Source: Sphingopyxis macrogoltabida
GTDB lineage: Bacteria; Pseudomonadota; Alphaproteobacteria; Sphingomonadales; Sphingomonadaceae
Direction: 5' to 3'
Assembly: GCA_003241685.1 (NCBI GenBank)
Contig: QFPJ01000014.1
Span: forward strand, 1-64,000
DNA: 64,000 nucleotides
Shown here: in pieces, positions 62,178 to 64,000 of the stretch
Layout of the letters: every line of letters starts with the position of its first letter
Numbering within the stretch: position 1 is the first letter of the stretch
Translations under genes and position numbers: made by a program
Notes under the pieces: generated by a model
The model's input: only the letters and a program-made list of their open reading frames with translations
Told to the model about the DNA's origin: nothing
Databases searched by the model: none

Positions 62178-63641
62178 ATGGACATCGCTTTCGATAACAG
62201 TTTTCATGACGCCATGGAGGGCTTTTACGCACCGGCCGAAGCCGCGAAGCCCAGCGCCCCGCGCCTTCTGAGCTTCAACCAGTCGCTCGCCGAGCGGCTT
62301 GGCCTGTCTTTTCATGACGTCACCGACGACGATCTGGCGCAACATTTTTCGGGCAAGACGTTGCCGGCGGGCGCCAGTCCGGTCGCGCTTGCCTATGCCG
62401 GGCACCAGTTCGGCCATTTTTCGCCGCAACTGGGCGACGGACGCGCTTTGCTGATGGGTGAAATCGTCGCCCCCGACGGCGCGCGATTCGATTTGCAGCT
62501 CAAGGGATCGGGGCCGACCGCCTTTTCGCGCAACGGCGACGGGCGAGCGGCGATCGGTCCGGTGCTGCGCGAATATCTGGTGTCGGAGGCGATGGCCGCG
62601 ATGGGCGTGCCGACGACCCGGGCACTCGCCGCGGTGGCGACCGGCGACCGGGTGCAGCGCGAACGCGCGCATCCCGGCGCGGTGCTGACGCGCGTCGCCA
62701 GCAGCCATATCCGCGTCGGGACGTTTCAGTTTTTTGCGGCGCATTTTGGCGCCGACCATGTGACCCAGCTGTCCGATTACAGCATCCGGCGTCATTTCCC
62801 GGATCTGGCCGATGCGCCCAATCCGCATCTTGCGCTGCTCGACCGGGTGATCGCGCTGCAATGCCGCCTGGTCGCGCGCTGGATGGGGGCCGGTTTCGTC
62901 CATGGCGTCATGAACACCGACAATGTCGCGATCAGCGGCGAAACGATCGACTATGGCCCCTGCGCCTTCATCGACCGCTTCGCCGCGAACAGCGTCTTCA
63001 GTTCGATCGATGCCAATGGCCGCTATGCCTATGGCCGCCAGCCGCAGATCATGCAGTGGAACATGGCGCGCTTCGCCGAAGCCCTGCTGCCCGCCATTCA
63101 TGCCGTCGATCCGGCCCATGTGGAAGACGCCAAGCAGTCGGTCGCCGCGATTCCCGAACGGTTTCGCGCTGGCTGGACCGACGAGATGCGGCGAAAACTG
63201 GGGCTGACCGGGGCAGAGGAGGGGGACGGCGCGCTGATCGACGCGATGTTCGACCGCATGGAAACGCATGGCGTCGACTTCACGCTGTTTTTCCGGGCGC
63301 TGGCGATGCTGCTGCGCGGCGACGGCGCGATGCTCGCCGATCTGATGCCCGAACCTGACGTCATGGCCCCGTGGATCGCCGACTGGTGGAGCCGGCTGGA
63401 GCGCGAGGACGGCGCGCCGCTCGACCGCGCCGATGCGATGGACCGCGTCAACCCGCTCTATATTCCGCGCAACCACCTCGTCGAAGCGGCGCTCGCGGCG
63501 GCGGAGGACGGCGATCTCGGGACGTGGAACGCGCTCCTCGCCGTCGTCCGCACGCCCTTTGCCTTCGATCCGGCGCGCGAAGCCTATGCACGCGGAGCCC
63601 CCGACGACTTCGGGCCCTATACGACCTTTTGCGGCACCTGA
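62178..63641 (+). CDS. selO: Protein adenylyltransferase SelO (YdiU)
   Basis: The 487-residue pseudokinase has QLKGSGPTAFSRNGDGRAAI, LREYLVSEAM, and MNTDNVAISGETIDYGPC with the metal-binding Asn/Asp. SelO binds ATP upside-down and transfers AMP to Ser/Thr/Tyr of target proteins, mainly in redox stress. The C-terminus reads TTFCGT, with cysteine in the place where eukaryotic SelO has selenocysteine. GGGGGAGGAG precedes the ATG. It interrupts the nucleotide-sugar locus and looks unrelated to it. Confidence 0.94.
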   Translation: MDIAFDNSFHDAMEGFYAPAEAAKPSAPRLLSFNQSLAERLGLSFHDVTDDDLAQHFSGKTLPAGASPVALAYAGHQFGHFSPQLGDGRALLMGEIVAPDGARFDLQLKGSGPTAFSRNGDGRAAIGPVLREYLVSEAMAAMGVPTTRALAAVATGDRVQRERAHPGAVLTRVASSHIRVGTFQFFAAHFGADHVTQLSDYSIRRHFPDLADAPNPHLALLDRVIALQCRLVARWMGAGFVHGVMNTDNVAISGETIDYGPCAFIDRFAANSVFSSIDANGRYAYGRQPQIMQWNMARFAEALLPAIHAVDPAHVEDAKQSVAAIPERFRAGWTDEMRRKLGLTGAEEGDGALIDAMFDRMETHGVDFTLFFRALAMLLRGDGAMLADLMPEPDVMAPWIADWWSRLEREDGAPLDRADAMDRVNPLYIPRNHLVEAALAAAEDGDLGTWNALLAVVRTPFAFDPAREAYARGAPDDFGPYTTFCGT

Positions 63642-63714
63642 CCGGCCCGCGCGCGGTTGAGCGGCGAGCGCGCACTTGCTAGGGGATCGCCCCGCAACGG
63701 CAAAGGATAGCGCA

Positions 63715-64000
63715 GTGGCCCCAGTAACGCAGACGACCGGCACCGATCGCCGGGTCAAGGTCACGGTCGTCGGAACCGGCTATGTGGGCATTTCCAACGC
63801 GGTCCTGCTGGCGCAGCAGAACCAGGTCGTCGCGCTCGACATCGACGCGCGCAAAGTCGAGCAGATCAACGCGCGCACATCGCCGATCGCCGATCCGGAA
63901 ATCGAGGAGTATCTGGCGGAAAAGCCGCTCGACCTGACCGCGACGACCGACCGCGCGGCAGCCTATGCGGGCGCCGATTTCGTCATCGTCGCGACGCCGA
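63715..64000 (+). CDS. ugd: UDP-glucose 6-dehydrogenase, N-terminal part (cut by window edge)
   Basis: From GTG 63715 (AAAGGA about 8 bp upstream) the frame stays open to the window end, 95 codons. It translates to a Rossmann start KVTVVGTGYVGISNAVLLAQ, then VVALDIDARKVEQIN and ADFVIVATP, matching nucleotide sugar dehydrogenases of the Ugd type. The enzyme makes UDP-glucuronate, the substrate for the UDP-GlcA 4-epimerase encoded at 59998. WecC is a separate relative, so this one is more likely the glucose enzyme. The catalytic cysteine lies beyond the window. Confidence 0.88.
   Translation, partial: MAPVTQTTGTDRRVKVTVVGTGYVGISNAVLLAQQNQVVALDIDARKVEQINARTSPIADPEIEEYLAEKPLDLTATTDRAAAYAGADFVIVATP

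Overview
The window looks like chromosome of a sphingomonad (Alphaproteobacteria, Sphingomonadaceae; Sphingopyxis is my best guess from gene content, not from any search). The DNA is GC-rich, nearly all sequence is coding, genes often overlap by 4 bp or less, and there are TonB receptors, exported DUF885 peptidases, and REP-like inverted repeats. I see no phage, transposase, rRNA or CRISPR array.

The left part (about 1-34,900) is accessory and catabolic. It opens with a truncated TPR protein, an exported amidohydrolase, a MarR regulator and an exported M24 peptidase. A tight minus-strand operon follows (12291 down to 4764) whose first gene is a fused flavin monooxygenase/old-yellow-enzyme protein, the architecture of 2-aminobenzoyl-CoA monooxygenase/reductase. 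With it are an SDR, a MarR regulator, enoyl-CoA hydratase, two acyl-CoA dehydrogenases (one glutaryl-CoA type), a thioesterase and a RidA protein. This gene set resembles the CoA-dependent anthranilate clusters of Azoarcus evansii, but no acyl-CoA ligase is present in the window. A near-perfect 26-bp palindrome lies in the promoter region shared with a divergent aminotransferase.

From 16,300 to 32,700 lies what looks like a peptide and imino-acid utilisation region: a heterotrimeric FAD/2Fe-2S dehydrogenase of the hydroxyproline/opine oxidase type, a DapA-like lyase/deaminase, a LysR regulator, a Na+/solute symporter with its DUF3311 partner, two DUF885 peptidases, tandem amidohydrolases, a SnoaL-like exported protein and a TonB receptor. 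The same palindrome (TTGCG, five bases, CGCAA) occurs in three promoter regions: between lysR and the dapA-like operon, between the symporter/peptidase operon and the amidohydrolases, and ahead of the SnoaL/TonB unit. I infer one LysR regulon for uptake and breakdown of peptides or imino acids. An AraC regulator and an SDR follow.

The right part, from tRNA-Ser at 35,196, is mostly core: cyclophilin, tRNA-Thr, an AI-2E transporter, a CDC48-type AAA ATPase, an MFS transporter, a lipid-related methyltransferase and phospholipase D pair, rpoZ with a clear terminator, ftsH, tilS, a YbgF-like protein, a RodZ-like protein, and hslU/hslV. Between hslU and hslV sits a lipoprotein-type D-amino-acid-oxidase homologue whose sequence motifs are circularly permuted. 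From 55,800 to the right edge is a nucleotide-sugar/surface polysaccharide locus (manA, wecC, wecB, phosphoesterase, UDP-glucuronate 4-epimerase, galE, start of ugd) interrupted by selO.
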